From: Flavobacterium frigoris
GTDB taxonomy: Bacteria; Bacteroidota; Bacteroidia; Flavobacteriales; Flavobacteriaceae
NCBI RefSeq assembly: GCF_900111075.1
Contig: NZ_FOFZ01000005.1
Location: 1 to 64,000 of the forward strand
Direction of reading: 5' to 3'
Length of the DNA stretch: 64,000 bases
Numbering within the stretch: position 1 is the stretch's first letter; every line of letters starts with the position of its first letter. The notes beneath the pieces are model-generated. The model was given only the letters and a program-made list of their open reading frames with translations. It did not search any database and was not told the origin of the DNA. The translations under genes were made by a program, and so were the position numbers. Of this stretch, positions 43,268 through 53,141 are shown in pieces.

Positions 43268-44563
43268 ATGAAAACTAAACTATTATTATTAAGCCTGATG
43301 ACCTCAGTTTTTATAGTGCAAGCGCAAGATAGAAACAGAGTTAGTGCGATGAACAATGAAATTAGCGATAATTTAGATTTGAGAGCCGTTGCTGATATTT
43401 TTGGAGATTCAAGAAATCTACAAGAATTTGAAAGACAATTAAATGACCCTGAGCTCCAAATATCAAATTTAGATTTAAATAACGATAATGAAGTAGATTA
43501 CTTACGAGTTATAGAAACTGTTGACAACCGAACTCATGTTGTTATAATACAATCTGTACTTGACCGAGATGTTTACCAAGATGTGGCAACAATCGAAATC
43601 GAAAAAGACAGATACAATAAGGTGCATCTACAAGTTGTAGGTAATGAATATATGTATGGTCCAAACTATATCTACGAGCCCGTATATTATAGAACTCCCG
43701 TTATTTATGCTTCATTTTGGTCTTATAGTTACAGACCTTATATTTCAAATTGGTATTGGAATTATTATCCGTCATACTATTATGCCTGGAATCCATTCCC
43801 AGTATATAGGTATCGAAATAATATCCAAGTTAGCTTAAACATTAATAACAACTATAATTATGTGAATTACAGAAGAAGTAATCAAGCTGTAGTAATTTAC
43901 AATTCAAGACGCTCTAATGGCTATGAAAGACAATATCCTAATAATAATTTTTCAAGAAGAAACGCAAATGTTTCAAATCGTTATGAATTAGAGCAAAGAA
44001 GAGGTAATCGCACTACGGGATCAAGAAACGAAGCGGGTTATTCTCAAAATAGAAACCAATCATCGAGAGCGCTTGAATCTCGAAGAAACACTAATCAAAA
44101 TAGAACTAGTTCTACGAGAGAAAGTGCCCCACAAAGAGCGGGAAATCAAAGAGACTATTCTCAAAACAAAAGTACGCCTTCAAGAGAAAATGCTTCACAA
44201 AGAACTGAAACACAAAGAGACTATTCTCAAAACAGATCAAATCCTTCAAGAGAAAATGCCCAACAAAGAACTGAAACGCAAAGAAACGATTCTCAAAACA
44301 GAAATAATTCTTCTAGAGAATCTGCTCCACAAAGAAATGATTCGGAAAGAAGCAACGCTCAAAACAGAGTTAATCAACCTAGAGAAAGTGCACCACAAAG
44401 AACTCAAACGCAAAGAGACGATTCTCAAAACAGAGCAAACACTCCTCGAGAAAGTGCTCCTCAAAGAACTCAAAATCAAAGAGGAGATTCTCAAAAGAGT
44501 GCTACACAGCGAACTGAATCAGGTAGAGATAATTCTTCCAGAGGAAACAATAGAAGATCCTAA
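43268..44563 (+). CDS. Secreted protein with six 22-residue Arg/Gln-rich repeats
   Basis: A 432-residue protein. The signal peptide ends LMTSVFIVQAQDRNRV. An N-terminal globular part (about 20-125) has the pattern LDLRAVADIFGDSRNLQEFE; a Tyr/Trp-rich segment follows (SYSYRPYISNWYWNYYPSYY). From about residue 283 to 415 six copies of a 22-residue unit of the form RESAPQRTxTQRDDSQNRxN are in tandem, each 66 bp. The repeats are strongly basic and look disordered, possibly a surface or wall-linked stretch. The +1 frame over the repeats is also long and open (44073-44573). No function is known. Confidence 0.82.
   Translation: MKTKLLLLSLMTSVFIVQAQDRNRVSAMNNEISDNLDLRAVADIFGDSRNLQEFERQLNDPELQISNLDLNNDNEVDYLRVIETVDNRTHVVIIQSVLDRDVYQDVATIEIEKDRYNKVHLQVVGNEYMYGPNYIYEPVYYRTPVIYASFWSYSYRPYISNWYWNYYPSYYYAWNPFPVYRYRNNIQVSLNINNNYNYVNYRRSNQAVVIYNSRRSNGYERQYPNNNFSRRNANVSNRYELEQRRGNRTTGSRNEAGYSQNRNQSSRALESRRNTNQNRTSSTRESAPQRAGNQRDYSQNKSTPSRENASQRTETQRDYSQNRSNPSRENAQQRTETQRNDSQNRNNSSRESAPQRNDSERSNAQNRVNQPRESAPQRTQTQRDDSQNRANTPRESAPQRTQNQRGDSQKSATQRTESGRDNSSRGNNRRS
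44114..44509 (+). repeat. Six tandem 66-bp repeats inside the secreted protein gene
   Basis: Units start at 44114, 44180, 44246, 44312, 44378 and 44444. Each carries AGAGAAAxTGC..CAAAGAACT and ..GATTCTCAAAACAGA-like segments. The exact 66-bp period keeps all three plus frames in register. Confidence 0.85.
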
Positions 44564-44586
44564 AAACAGTTAAGTATAGTGATTTT

Positions 44587-44617
44587 AAACACGACCCAAT
44601 GGTCGTGTTTTTTTTAT
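44587..44617 (+). terminator. Terminator of the repeat-protein gene
   Basis: A 10-bp stem AAACACGACC/GGTCGTGTTT with loop CAAT and a T tail, 23 bp after the stop. Confidence 0.88.
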
Positions 44618-44659
44618 GTCTTTTTTTATATTAAACAGGCCTAATTTATTTAAAAAGAG

Positions 44660-44667
44660 TAAATTTG
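44660..44667 (+). promoter_or_regulatory. -7 box of kup
   Basis: TAAATTTG, a perfect match, 22 bp before the ATG at 44690. Confidence 0.62.
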
Positions 44668-44689
44668 ACGAGTTTTTTAAAAATAATAC

Positions 44690-46651
44690 ATGAGCACATC
44701 GCATAAAAACTTACATTCAAAATTATCGTTAGGCGGATTATTAATTACATTGGGAATAATATATGGCGACATTGGAACATCCCCTCTATATGTAATGAAA
44801 GCTATACTTGGTGAAAGTATTATTAATGCAGATATTGTTTTAGGAGGGATCTCAGCAGTTTTCTGGACCCTTACCTTACAAACTACCATAAAGTACGTAA
44901 TTATTACTTTAAGTGCAGATAATCATGGAGAAGGCGGCATCTTTGCTTTATATGCTTTAGTCAAAAAAACAAAGATAAAGTGGTTAATCGTTCCCGCCAT
45001 AATTGGTGGTAGTGCACTACTTGCAGATGGTATCATAACTCCACCTATTTCAGTTTCCTCTGCAGTAGAAGGAATTAGAACTTATTACCCCCAGATAAAC
45101 ACAATTCCTATCGTTATAGGAATCCTATTCGTTCTGTTTACCATTCAACAATTTGGTACTAAATTAGTAGGGAAGTTTTTTGCTCCTATGATGCTTATCT
45201 GGTTTAGTATGCTTGGAATTCTTGGTTTGATACAAATTACAAAACATCCTGAAGTTTTCAAAGCATTTAACCCTTACTACGCCTATCATTTATTATCGAT
45301 ACATCCAGACGGTTTCTTTGTCCTGGGGTTTGTATTTCTGTGTACAACAGGTGCTGAAGCATTATATTCTGATATGGGACACTGCGGAAGAAAAAATATT
45401 CGAATCAGTTGGATTTTTGTAAAAATTACATTGGTATTAAATTATTTTGGACAAGCCGCCTATTTGATACATCACGAAGGGGAAACCTTGACCAGCTTAG
45501 GAGGGCCAAATGGTAATCCATTCTATCTAATAATGGCTGACTGGTTTCAACCGATAGGAATTGTAATTGCTACACTCGCTGCAGTTATCGCCTCTCAAGC
45601 ACTTATTAGTGGCTCATTTACATTGATAAATGAAGCCATGCGATTAAATTTTTGGCCAAAAGTCAAAATAAAATACCCTACGGAACTTAAAGGACAATTG
45701 TACATACCATCCATAAACTGGTTGTTATTTTTTGGGTGTGTTGGCATAGTTTTGCATTTTGAAGAATCAGGAAACATGGAACATGCTTACGGTCTGGCCA
45801 TAATCTTGTGCATGATAATGACCACTATTTTACTGAATTTCTACTTAATCATGAAAAGGGTGAAATTATACATTATAATACCCATAATCACAACTTACCT
45901 ATTGATCGAATTCAGTTTTCTAGTGGCGAATATTACAAAATTTGCCGAAGGCGGTTATGTAACCTTAATTATTGCCCTCGCTTTAATCTCAATTATGACC
46001 ATCTGGTATTTAGCGAAGAAAATTAACAAGAGTTACACCAAAATTGTAAAAATTGAAGATTATAAAAAAGTATTGACAGAGTTAGGCGCTGACCTTTCAA
46101 TTCCTAAATACGCAACCCACTTGGTTTACATGACTAATGCAGGGAGAGCCGATGAGATTGAAGAAAAAGTGATGTATTCTATTTTGCAAAAACGACCAAA
46201 AAGAGCTGATATTTATTGGTTTGTTCATGTAAACATATTAGCAGAACCTTATAAAACCGAATATAAAGTAACTGAAATCATTAAGGATGATTTATATCGC
46301 GTCGACTTTAATTTAGGATTTAGAGAACCTACTAAAATAAACTTGATGTTCAGGGAAGTAATCAGGGATATGGTAAAAAAAGGAGAGGTAGATATTACCA
46401 GCCGATATGAATCTTTAAGCAAAAACAATATAATAGGTGACTTTAAATTTGTATTGTCTGAAAAATTCCTTTCAAACGACAGTGATTTAAGATGGCATGA
46501 AAAAATAATAATGAACTCTTATTTCTTTATTAAGAAATTAAGTTTGTCAGAAGAAAGAGCCTTTGGACTTGACAGTAGTTCTGTAAAAATAGAACAATTC
46601 CCTATGGTTCTCCACGCTCCTGAAAATATTGGTTTAACAAGAGTTAAGTAA
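44690..46651 (+). CDS. kup: KUP/HAK-type potassium uptake transporter
   Basis: Inner-membrane potassium-proton symporter of 653 residues with about 12 membrane helices and a long C-terminal cytoplasmic domain (about 450-653). Signatures are YGDIGTSPLYVMKAI near residue 27, VIIGGSAL-type segments, and ADGIITPPISVSSAVEGI near 105, which line the potassium site. The C-terminal part ends in a typical KUP tail. It is monocistronic, with its own promoter and terminator. Expected role: low-affinity constitutive K+ uptake. Confidence 0.95.
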   Translation: MSTSHKNLHSKLSLGGLLITLGIIYGDIGTSPLYVMKAILGESIINADIVLGGISAVFWTLTLQTTIKYVIITLSADNHGEGGIFALYALVKKTKIKWLIVPAIIGGSALLADGIITPPISVSSAVEGIRTYYPQINTIPIVIGILFVLFTIQQFGTKLVGKFFAPMMLIWFSMLGILGLIQITKHPEVFKAFNPYYAYHLLSIHPDGFFVLGFVFLCTTGAEALYSDMGHCGRKNIRISWIFVKITLVLNYFGQAAYLIHHEGETLTSLGGPNGNPFYLIMADWFQPIGIVIATLAAVIASQALISGSFTLINEAMRLNFWPKVKIKYPTELKGQLYIPSINWLLFFGCVGIVLHFEESGNMEHAYGLAIILCMIMTTILLNFYLIMKRVKLYIIIPIITTYLLIEFSFLVANITKFAEGGYVTLIIALALISIMTIWYLAKKINKSYTKIVKIEDYKKVLTELGADLSIPKYATHLVYMTNAGRADEIEEKVMYSILQKRPKRADIYWFVHVNILAEPYKTEYKVTEIIKDDLYRVDFNLGFREPTKINLMFREVIRDMVKKGEVDITSRYESLSKNNIIGDFKFVLSEKFLSNDSDLRWHEKIIMNSYFFIKKLSLSEERAFGLDSSSVKIEQFPMVLHAPENIGLTRVK

Positions 46652-46672
46652 CTATTACCTTTTAAATTTTTC

Positions 46673-46703
46673 AAAAACACTGCTCTAATAGCAGTGTTTT
46701 TTG
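46673..46703 (+). terminator. Terminator of kup
   Basis: A 12-bp stem AAAAACACTGCT with AGCAGTGTTTTT and a small loop, 22 bp after the stop. Confidence 0.86.
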
Positions 46704-46764
46704 TTTAAAAAAAATATAAAACCAACATTCATTATTTAAAATTTAACTTTCGACCAATTAATAG

Positions 46765-46772
46765 TACCTTTG
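46765..46772 (+). promoter_or_regulatory. -7 box of the RsmB-like gene
   Basis: TACCTTTG, a consensus match, 17 bp before the ATG at 46790. Confidence 0.65.
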
Positions 46773-46789
46773 CACCTCAATTATTTAAA

Positions 46790-48061
46790 ATGAGATTACA
46801 CAGAAATTTAGTTTATACCACCATTGATTCCCTAAATGCAATATTTAACGAAGGGGAGTATGCAGATAAAGTGGTTGCAAGAGCCTTAAAAAAAGACAAA
46901 CGTTGGGGAAGCTCTGATAGAAAATTTGTTGCCGAAACCATCTATGAAGTAGTACGATGGAAAAGATTATATGCTGAAATTGCAGAAGTAAAGGCACCTT
47001 TTGACAGAGATAATATTTGGAGAATGTTTTCAGTATGGGCTGTATTAAGAGGATATCCAATTCCTGATTGGCGTCAACTAGAAGGAACACCAGAAAGAAA
47101 AATAAAAGGTCGCTTTGATGAATTATCAAAAGTGAGAGCCCTTAAAGAATCTATTCCAGATTGGATGGACGAATTAGGAGTAAAAGAATTAGGTGAAAAA
47201 GTTTGGTCTAAAGAAATTACAGCTCAAAACCAACCTGCTAAAGTTATTCTGAGAGTTAATACGCTAAAAACTACTAAATCGGAATTAAGAGCCATCTTAA
47301 TGGACTTAGATATTGATACTGATTTGCTAAAAGACCAGCCTGATGCGTTAGTCCTTAAAGAAAGAGCAAATGTTTTTATGACAGACGCTTTCAAGAAAGG
47401 ATTCTTTGAAGTTCAAGATGCTAACTCGCAACTTGTGGCGGCTTTCCTTGATGTAAAACCGGGAATGCGCATCGTAGACACATGTGCTGGTGCAGGTGGA
47501 AAAACATTACATATTGCTGCTCTAATGGAAAACAAAGGGCAACTGATAGCAATGGATTTATACGAAAGTAAATTAAAGCAATTAAAAATAAGAGCAAAAC
47601 GTGATGGCGCTTTTAATATTGAATATCGTATCATTGACAGCACGAAAGTAATCAAGAAGTTACATCAAAGAGCAGATCGTGTATTGATTGACGCTCCTTG
47701 CAGTGGACTTGGAGTTCTTAAGAGAAACCCTGATGCTAAATGGAAATTGCAACCTGAATTTATTGACAATATCCGTAAGATACAGTCAGAAGTTTTAGAG
47801 AGTTATTCTAAAATTGTAAAACCAGGAGGAAAACTGGTATATGCAACCTGTTCTATATTACCTTCTGAAAATCAAGAGCAAATAGCTAAGTTTTTAACTA
47901 CTGATATCGGTAAAGAATTCAACTTTATTAAAGATCAAAAAATTCTGGCTTCAGAATCTGGTTTTGATGGTTTTTACATGGCTCTTTTAGAAAGAAAAGA
48001 AGAAGTTTTGAAACCTAAAGAAGTAAAAGCGGCAAAAGAAATAGCAGAAGCAAAACAATAA
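46790..48061 (+). CDS. RsmB/NOP-family rRNA (cytosine-C5) methyltransferase
   Basis: A 423-residue SAM-dependent m5C RNA methyltransferase. The SAM motif VDTCAGAGGKTLHIAALM is near residue 230, the catalytic DAPCSGLGVLKRNPDAKWKL near 300, and the YATCSILPSENQEQ motif, with the second cysteine, near 352. The N-terminal 150 residues resemble the NusB-like RNA-binding part of RsmB. It probably modifies 16S or 23S rRNA (RsmB-type C967); which position cannot be read from the sequence. The C-terminus is rich in lysine and alanine. Confidence 0.9.
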   Translation: MRLHRNLVYTTIDSLNAIFNEGEYADKVVARALKKDKRWGSSDRKFVAETIYEVVRWKRLYAEIAEVKAPFDRDNIWRMFSVWAVLRGYPIPDWRQLEGTPERKIKGRFDELSKVRALKESIPDWMDELGVKELGEKVWSKEITAQNQPAKVILRVNTLKTTKSELRAILMDLDIDTDLLKDQPDALVLKERANVFMTDAFKKGFFEVQDANSQLVAAFLDVKPGMRIVDTCAGAGGKTLHIAALMENKGQLIAMDLYESKLKQLKIRAKRDGAFNIEYRIIDSTKVIKKLHQRADRVLIDAPCSGLGVLKRNPDAKWKLQPEFIDNIRKIQSEVLESYSKIVKPGGKLVYATCSILPSENQEQIAKFLTTDIGKEFNFIKDQKILASESGFDGFYMALLERKEEVLKPKEVKAAKEIAEAKQ

Positions 48062-48081
48062 TAGCTATCACTTATATACAC

Positions 48082-48110
48082 AAAACGTCTTCAAATTGAA
48101 GGCGTTTTTT
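48082..48110 (+). terminator. Terminator of the RsmB-like gene
   Basis: Stem AAAACGTCTTC/GAAGGCGTTTT with a short A-T-rich loop and a T tail, 20 bp after the stop. Confidence 0.8.
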
Positions 48111-48130
48111 ATTAGAAAATAATCTAAAAC

Positions 48131-48173
48131 AAAAATCCTCGAAACAGTAGCTGTCTACGTTCGAGGATTTTTT
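48131..48173 (-). terminator. Terminator of rho
   Basis: A 13-bp perfect stem AAAAATCCTCGAA/TTCGAGGATTTTT (48131-48143 with 48160-48172) with a T run on the minus strand. A factor-independent terminator ends the rho gene itself. Confidence 0.85.
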
Positions 48174-48207
48174 ATGTTTAAAAATAAACTAATCTGTTTT
48201 CTCTAGT

Positions 48208-49947
48208 TTAATCGTTCATCGAGATTAAAAACTCTTCATTGTTTTTAGTTTGTCTGAAACGATCATTTATAAAACTCATGGCTTCAACAGGATTCATATC
48301 TGCAAGGTATTTTCTCATGATCCACATTCTCTGTAAGGTTTTTTGATCTAATAATAAATCATCACGTCTTGTACTAGAAGATGTCAAGTCAATTGCAGGG
48401 AAGATACGTTTATTAGCAATTTTTCTATCCAATTGTAATTCCATATTACCGGTACCTTTGAATTCTTCAAAAATAACTTCATCCATTTTCGAACCAGTCT
48501 CAGTTAATGCAGTGGCAATAATACTCAAAGACCCCCCATTTTCAACATTACGGGCAGCTCCAAAGAATCGTTTTGGTTTTTGTAGTGCATTAGCATCTAC
48601 ACCCCCACTCAATACTTTACCTGATGCAGGTTGTACTGTGTTGTATGCTCTAGCCAATCTCGTAATAGAATCTAAAAGAATCACTACATCATGACCACAT
48701 TCTACTAATCGTTTTGCTTTTTCAAGCACTATATTAGCAATCTTAACGTGTTCTTGAGGTTCTCTATCAAAAGTAGAAGCAATAACTTCTCCACGCACAC
48801 TACGTTGCATGTCTGTAACTTCTTCTGGACGTTCATCTATTAGTAAAACAATAAGATAAACCTCTGGATGATTAGCAGCAATTGCGTTAGCAATTTCTTT
48901 CAACAACATGGTTTTACCTGTTTTTGGCTGTGCGACAATCATACCACGCTGTCCTTTTCCTATTGGAGAAAACAAATCAATAATTCGAGTTGAAATAGTA
49001 CTTTGTCTTTCTGCCAAATTAAATTTTTCTGATGGAAAAACAGGTGTTAAATGTTCGAATGAAACTCTATCACGAACAACCTGAGGGTCGTGTCCGTTTA
49101 TTTTTAACACTTTTACTAACGGAAAAAACTTTTCTCCTTCTTTCGGAGGACGCACCACGCCTTTAACTGTATCTCCGGTTTTAAGTCCGAATAATCTAAT
49201 TTGAGATGTTGATAAATAAATATCATCTGGTGATGCTAAATAATTATAATCTGAAGAACGTAAGAAACCATAGCCATCGGCCATCATTTCAAGAACACCT
49301 TCACTTTCTATTATTCCATCAAATTCAAAATCAGAATCCCTAAAGTTACTTTTCTTACTTTTAAAATTCGGGTTTTGATTTTGCTTATTTAATTGATTTG
49401 GATTTGCTTTCTTTACCGGCGCTACTATTTCTTGCATTTCAGAAGCATCATTCGCAGCAACCTCTTCAGTTTCCTTATTTAATTCCTTTGCTTCTTCTTT
49501 ATCCTTTTTTAAAGCAATTTTCTTTTCGTAGGCTGATTTATTAAACTTAATAATCTTACCTACTTTTTTTTCTGGCACTGAAGACTCGTCAAGTGATTTC
49601 GTTTCATTCATAGCTTCAACTTGAGAGCGCACTTCTGAAGGAACATCTATCTTAGCTTGAAGATCTGTATCTACTAGAGTATCTTCACTATTAGTAGGAA
49701 TTACTTTTGCTTTTTGAATGGCTGCCTTTTTCAGAGGAACGATACGGGCTCTTTTAGGCTTATCGTCTTCGACAACAGATTCTATTTTTAAATCTAAAAT
49801 TGGCTCAACTCTAGTCGTTTGCTGTTCTAAAATCTGACCAATTAAGGTTTCTTTTTTAACACCGTTAAACTTTATAGTTTTAGCTGCTTTAGCTATAGCT
49901 TGAAGCTCAGAAAGCTTCATTTCTTTTAATGCAGAAATATCAAACAT
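48208..49947 (-). CDS. rho: Transcription termination factor Rho
   Basis: Hexameric RNA helicase of 579 residues, longer than E. coli Rho (419). It has a SAP-like Rho_N domain (about 7-45, [20 protein letters not shown]), a charged insert of about 150 residues (about 50-205) typical of Bacteroidota, the cold-shock RNA-binding domain ([12 protein letters not shown]), and the ATPase core with P-loop [12 protein letters not shown], Walker [17 protein letters not shown] and the Q-loop [20 protein letters not shown]. The insert is acidic and basic by turns and looks disordered. DUF4293 follows divergently, as is common in the phylum. Intact. Confidence 0.96.
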   Translation of the reverse strand: MFDISALKEMKLSELQAIAKAAKTIKFNGVKKETLIGQILEQQTTRVEPILDLKIESVVEDDKPKRARIVPLKKAAIQKAKVIPTNSEDTLVDTDLQAKIDVPSEVRSQVEAMNETKSLDESSVPEKKVGKIIKFNKSAYEKKIALKKDKEEAKELNKETEEVAANDASEMQEIVAPVKKANPNQLNKQNQNPNFKSKKSNFRDSDFEFDGIIESEGVLEMMADGYGFLRSSDYNYLASPDDIYLSTSQIRLFGLKTGDTVKGVVRPPKEGEKFFPLVKVLKINGHDPQVVRDRVSFEHLTPVFPSEKFNLAERQSTISTRIIDLFSPIGKGQRGMIVAQPKTGKTMLLKEIANAIAANHPEVYLIVLLIDERPEEVTDMQRSVRGEVIASTFDREPQEHVKIANIVLEKAKRLVECGHDVVILLDSITRLARAYNTVQPASGKVLSGGVDANALQKPKRFFGAARNVENGGSLSIIATALTETGSKMDEVIFEEFKGTGNMELQLDRKIANKRIFPAIDLTSSSTRRDDLLLDQKTLQRMWIMRKYLADMNPVEAMSFINDRFRQTKNNEEFLISMND

Positions 49948-50104
49948 GAATGTTCTATTGGTTTAATTAAATTGGATAATACTAAAAAGATAGGTAGTAA
50001 CTATATTATTATGAATTGACCGCAGTATGAAGTGCTTACGGTACTCTTCTGCAATAATACGAATAAAATTTAATGATACAATAGTATTTTCAAAAAAGAA
50101 AATA

Positions 50105-50112
50105 TATTTTTG
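50105..50112 (+). promoter_or_regulatory. -7 box of the DUF4293 gene
   Basis: TATTTTTG, a consensus match, 18 bp before the ATG at 50131. The in-frame TTG at 50110 falls in it. Confidence 0.62.
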
Positions 50113-50130
50113 TCAAACAAATTTAACCAA

Positions 50131-50544
50131 ATGATACAAAGAATTCAAACGATATATTTATTTCTTGCTTTTGTAGTGACCGGAATATTGCCTTTTTTAT
50201 TTCCATTATGGACTATGAACGATGGAAAAGAATATTTTTTTGTGCAAAATCAGTTTTATGTTATACTTTTGGGTTTAAGCACGACACTTGCCGTAGTGAG
50301 TATTGTTTCCTATAAAAAAAGACAGAATCAATTTGTTATTGGCAGATTGAATATAATTTTAAATTTAATTTTATTGGGATTATTTGTATATCGTTCACTA
50401 AATATATCTGGAGAAACAGTTCTTGTTTCTGAGAAAGGTATTGGGATGTTTCTACCTATTGTTGCTATCGTATTATTAGTTTTAGCTAATAAAGCCATCA
50501 AAAAGGATGAAGATCTTGTAAAATCTGTGGACAGATTGAGGTAA
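50131..50544 (+). CDS. DUF4293 family membrane protein
   Basis: A 137-residue integral membrane protein with four helices (about 6-25, 41-57, 67-86, 106-121). The start MIQRIQTIYLFLAFVVTGIL is the family hallmark. It sits divergently beside rho, a conserved Bacteroidota neighbour. Function unknown. The start ATG at 50131 follows the -7 box; the alternative at 50110 does not. It ends in KSVDRLR, with its own terminator. Confidence 0.88.
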   Translation: MIQRIQTIYLFLAFVVTGILPFLFPLWTMNDGKEYFFVQNQFYVILLGLSTTLAVVSIVSYKKRQNQFVIGRLNIILNLILLGLFVYRSLNISGETVLVSEKGIGMFLPIVAIVLLVLANKAIKKDEDLVKSVDRLR

Positions 50545-50572
50545 ACCCATAATATTAGTTTATTATGCGAAG

Positions 50573-50601
50573 AAAACCCGGATGTAAATTCGGGTTTTTT
50601 T
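50573..50601 (+). terminator. Terminator of the DUF4293 gene
   Basis: An 8-bp stem AAAACCCG/CGGGTTTT with a 10-nt loop and T tail, 28 bp after the stop. Confidence 0.8.
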
Positions 50602-50667
50602 GTGCCTATAGCTAAGAATAATTCAATAAATAAAACGGTTTAAATAAACTATTATGCTTTTTTTTCC

Positions 50668-50675
50668 TATTTTTG
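50668..50675 (+). promoter_or_regulatory. -7 box of the response regulator gene
   Basis: TATTTTTG, consensus match, 17 bp before the ATG at 50693. The ATG at 50654 is upstream of it and rejected. Confidence 0.6.
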
Positions 50676-50692
50676 GTGTAATCTTTTACAGC

Positions 50693-51355
50693 ATGATAGA
50701 TAAAATACGAATACACCTGGCAGATGATCATCAAGTACTAATAGATGGTATGCGCACGTTATTAAATACAGTCTCTAATTTTGAAGTAATCGGGTTCTCT
50801 TTAGACGGAAGCACCCTTTATGATGAAGTAACAAATAATCAAGCAAATATTCTTATTCTGGACATTAGCATGCCAAAAAAAGACGGAATAGAAGTAATAA
50901 AAGAGTTTGCTAAAAAAGGCTATCCCTGCAAAGTGATCATCCTTTCCAGTTATGATGACTTAAAGATTATCAAGGAAGTCATGAAATTAGGAGCGAGTGG
51001 TTATTTGACAAAACAATGTGCGGGAGAGAATATTGTGGAAGCTATTCAAGCGGTCGCAAATGGAGAAGAATATTTTTGTAAGTCTGTGAGAGAGAAAATA
51101 TTTAATTCTGCTACAAAAGACAACTCAAAATTAAACAAGGAAAACGCAACAATAGATTCCATCTTGACTGGGAGAGAGGTTGAAATCATTACTTTGATTG
51201 CATTAGAACATAGCGGAAAAGAGATAAGTGAAAAATTGTTTATCAGCACTAATACCGTAGAAACGCACCGCAAAAATATAATGAAAAAGCTAAAAGCAAA
51301 GAACACCATCAGCTTGGTTAAATTTGCTATTAAAAACAAATTAATTAAATCATAA
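50693..51355 (+). CDS. NarL/FixJ-type response regulator
   Basis: A 220-residue two-component regulator: receiver domain with phosphorylation site ILILDISMPKKDG and a downstream K in LTKQC, followed by a LuxR-type helix-turn-helix (SILTGREVEIITLIALEHSG then KEISEKLFISTNTVETHRKN). It is paired with the histidine kinase immediately downstream (91 bp gap, same strand), so it receives phosphate from that kinase. The stimulus is unknown. The start is set by the promoter at 50668. Confidence 0.92.
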   Translation: MIDKIRIHLADDHQVLIDGMRTLLNTVSNFEVIGFSLDGSTLYDEVTNNQANILILDISMPKKDGIEVIKEFAKKGYPCKVIILSSYDDLKIIKEVMKLGASGYLTKQCAGENIVEAIQAVANGEEYFCKSVREKIFNSATKDNSKLNKENATIDSILTGREVEIITLIALEHSGKEISEKLFISTNTVETHRKNIMKKLKAKNTISLVKFAIKNKLIKS

Positions 51356-51446
51356 GGATATAAAACACAATTGCATTTCAGCAACAAATCGTTCCTAAAC
51401 ATTCACTTTATATCACAAAAGAACTTTAACAAACACTATCCCTTCT

Positions 51447-53141
51447 ATGTTTAAAATCAGATTTTTGTTAATTTTTTTATCTCTAACTCTTTTTTGCAAT
51501 TCCCTATTTTCTCAAAATAAAATTCCGTCCAAAGAAGAAATAAAAGAAATGACAAATGAAGCTACCGTCCTAATGAAAGCTGGTAAATTTGAAAAATCTT
51601 TAATAAAATCAAGAACTGCTTTAAAATTAGCAATAGCTATAAAAGATGACAATAGCATAGCAACATGTTATAATACGATTGCCGCTAATTTCGACGAATT
51701 GAGTGAATTTGACAAAGCTTTTTTCTACTACCAAAAAGGACTTGTATATGCTGACAGAACAAATAACAGTGAATTAAAAAACTGGCTCTACAACAATTTA
51801 GGAAACATCTACTGTTTTGATAAAAAACAATATGAAAAAGGAATTCAATATTATAAAAAGTCACTTGATTATAGCAAAAAAAACAAGGATTCAGTCCAGA
51901 TTGTTTTTACAAAACTTAATATAACTTGGGCTTATTTTGACATTGGTGATTTTAACAAAGGCATACCTTATCTGAATTTTGTCAATAAATACCATCCGAA
52001 ATTTGGTGATGAATCAACAATTGTTGCCTTAAACATGCTTAATGGAATGTATTATGACTTTAAAAATCAACCTGAAAAAGCAACTTCATACTTTGAAAAC
52101 GCGATCTTACTGGGAAATAAAGGAAATGAAAAATCAGATCTATCATTTACACATCAAGAATACTCTAAGTTTTTATTAAAAAATGGCGACTTTAAAAAAG
52201 CGTACCAAAATTTAGCCATTTATAATACTCTCACTACAGAACTCAATTATGAAGAAAAGCTTAAGAAAATCAATGTTATCGGAATTAATTTGGAATTAGA
52301 TGAGTATAAAAGAGAGATTGATAATATCGAAACAAAATACAAAACAAAACAACAGGTACTTTTGGAAAAACAGTCCAAAAACAAACAAATTAGTATCATT
52401 ATTATCTCCTTGCTTCTAATAATTATAATTCTTTTCTACTTTTTCTTTCAGAACACAAAACTGAAGCAAAAAAACAAACTCAACGACATCCAAAGTAAAA
52501 TTCAGGAAAATATTATCAATGCGACTATCGATGGTCAAGAGCTAGAACGAAAAAAAATAGCTAATTTCTTGCATGACAACATAAGCGCTTTACTTTCATC
52601 GGCTGGTTTACATTTAAGCGTGTTTAGTTCGAAGAATAATATCGAATCAGAAGAAATAGCAAAGACAAAAGCCATCTTAAAACGAGCACATGATAAGGTA
52701 CGTGATTTATCACATGAACTGCTACCTGCACTTTTGGCGCGTTTCGGCTTATTTTATGCGCTTAATGATTTGTGCGAGAAAAACTCAAATTCCCATCTAA
52801 AATTCGAATACTCAAGCACAATCGATGAAAAAACACGCTATAATAATGAATTTGAAATGAAAATGTACTTTATAGTAACGGAGCTACTCAATAACGTTAT
52901 TAAACACAGTGGCGCCAAAAACACAACACTTAGTTTACAGGAAGTAAAAGATAAATTACTGATCCAAGTTTGGGATAATGGAACAGGCTTTGACACCAAT
53001 GAATACCATGCTATAGAAGGTTTTGGACTAAATCAAATACGTGCCAGAATAAACAATATGAAAGGCGAAATAGTGATACAGTCCAAGCTAAATTCTGGAA
53101 CATCTATACATATTAAAGTACCTATTTTATATAAGGCCTAG
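51447..53141 (+). CDS. TPR-containing sensor histidine kinase (HisKA_3 type)
   Basis: A 564-residue sensor kinase with an N-terminal signal peptide (FLLIFLSLTLFCNSLFSQ), an extracytoplasmic TPR array (about 30-290), one membrane helix (IIIISLLLIIIILFYFFF, about 312-330), a HisKA_3 dimerisation domain with the phosphorylated His in KKIANFLHDNISAL, and a HATPase_c domain (MYFIVTELLNNVIKHSGA; VWDNGTGFD; GFGLNQIRARI). Partner of the NarL-type regulator just upstream. The stop codon ends at 53141, one base before the stop of the converging phosphodiesterase gene at 53142, so the two genes abut without a spacer or terminator. Confidence 0.93.
   Translation: MFKIRFLLIFLSLTLFCNSLFSQNKIPSKEEIKEMTNEATVLMKAGKFEKSLIKSRTALKLAIAIKDDNSIATCYNTIAANFDELSEFDKAFFYYQKGLVYADRTNNSELKNWLYNNLGNIYCFDKKQYEKGIQYYKKSLDYSKKNKDSVQIVFTKLNITWAYFDIGDFNKGIPYLNFVNKYHPKFGDESTIVALNMLNGMYYDFKNQPEKATSYFENAILLGNKGNEKSDLSFTHQEYSKFLLKNGDFKKAYQNLAIYNTLTTELNYEEKLKKINVIGINLELDEYKREIDNIETKYKTKQQVLLEKQSKNKQISIIIISLLLIIIILFYFFFQNTKLKQKNKLNDIQSKIQENIINATIDGQELERKKIANFLHDNISALLSSAGLHLSVFSSKNNIESEEIAKTKAILKRAHDKVRDLSHELLPALLARFGLFYALNDLCEKNSNSHLKFEYSSTIDEKTRYNNEFEMKMYFIVTELLNNVIKHSGAKNTTLSLQEVKDKLLIQVWDNGTGFDTNEYHAIEGFGLNQIRARINNMKGEIVIQSKLNSGTSIHIKVPILYKA

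Noticed and set aside
44246..44494. Minus-strand open frame over the 66-bp repeats
   Set aside because: It arises from the repeat period being a multiple of three; the plus-strand main frame has a signal peptide and normal context.
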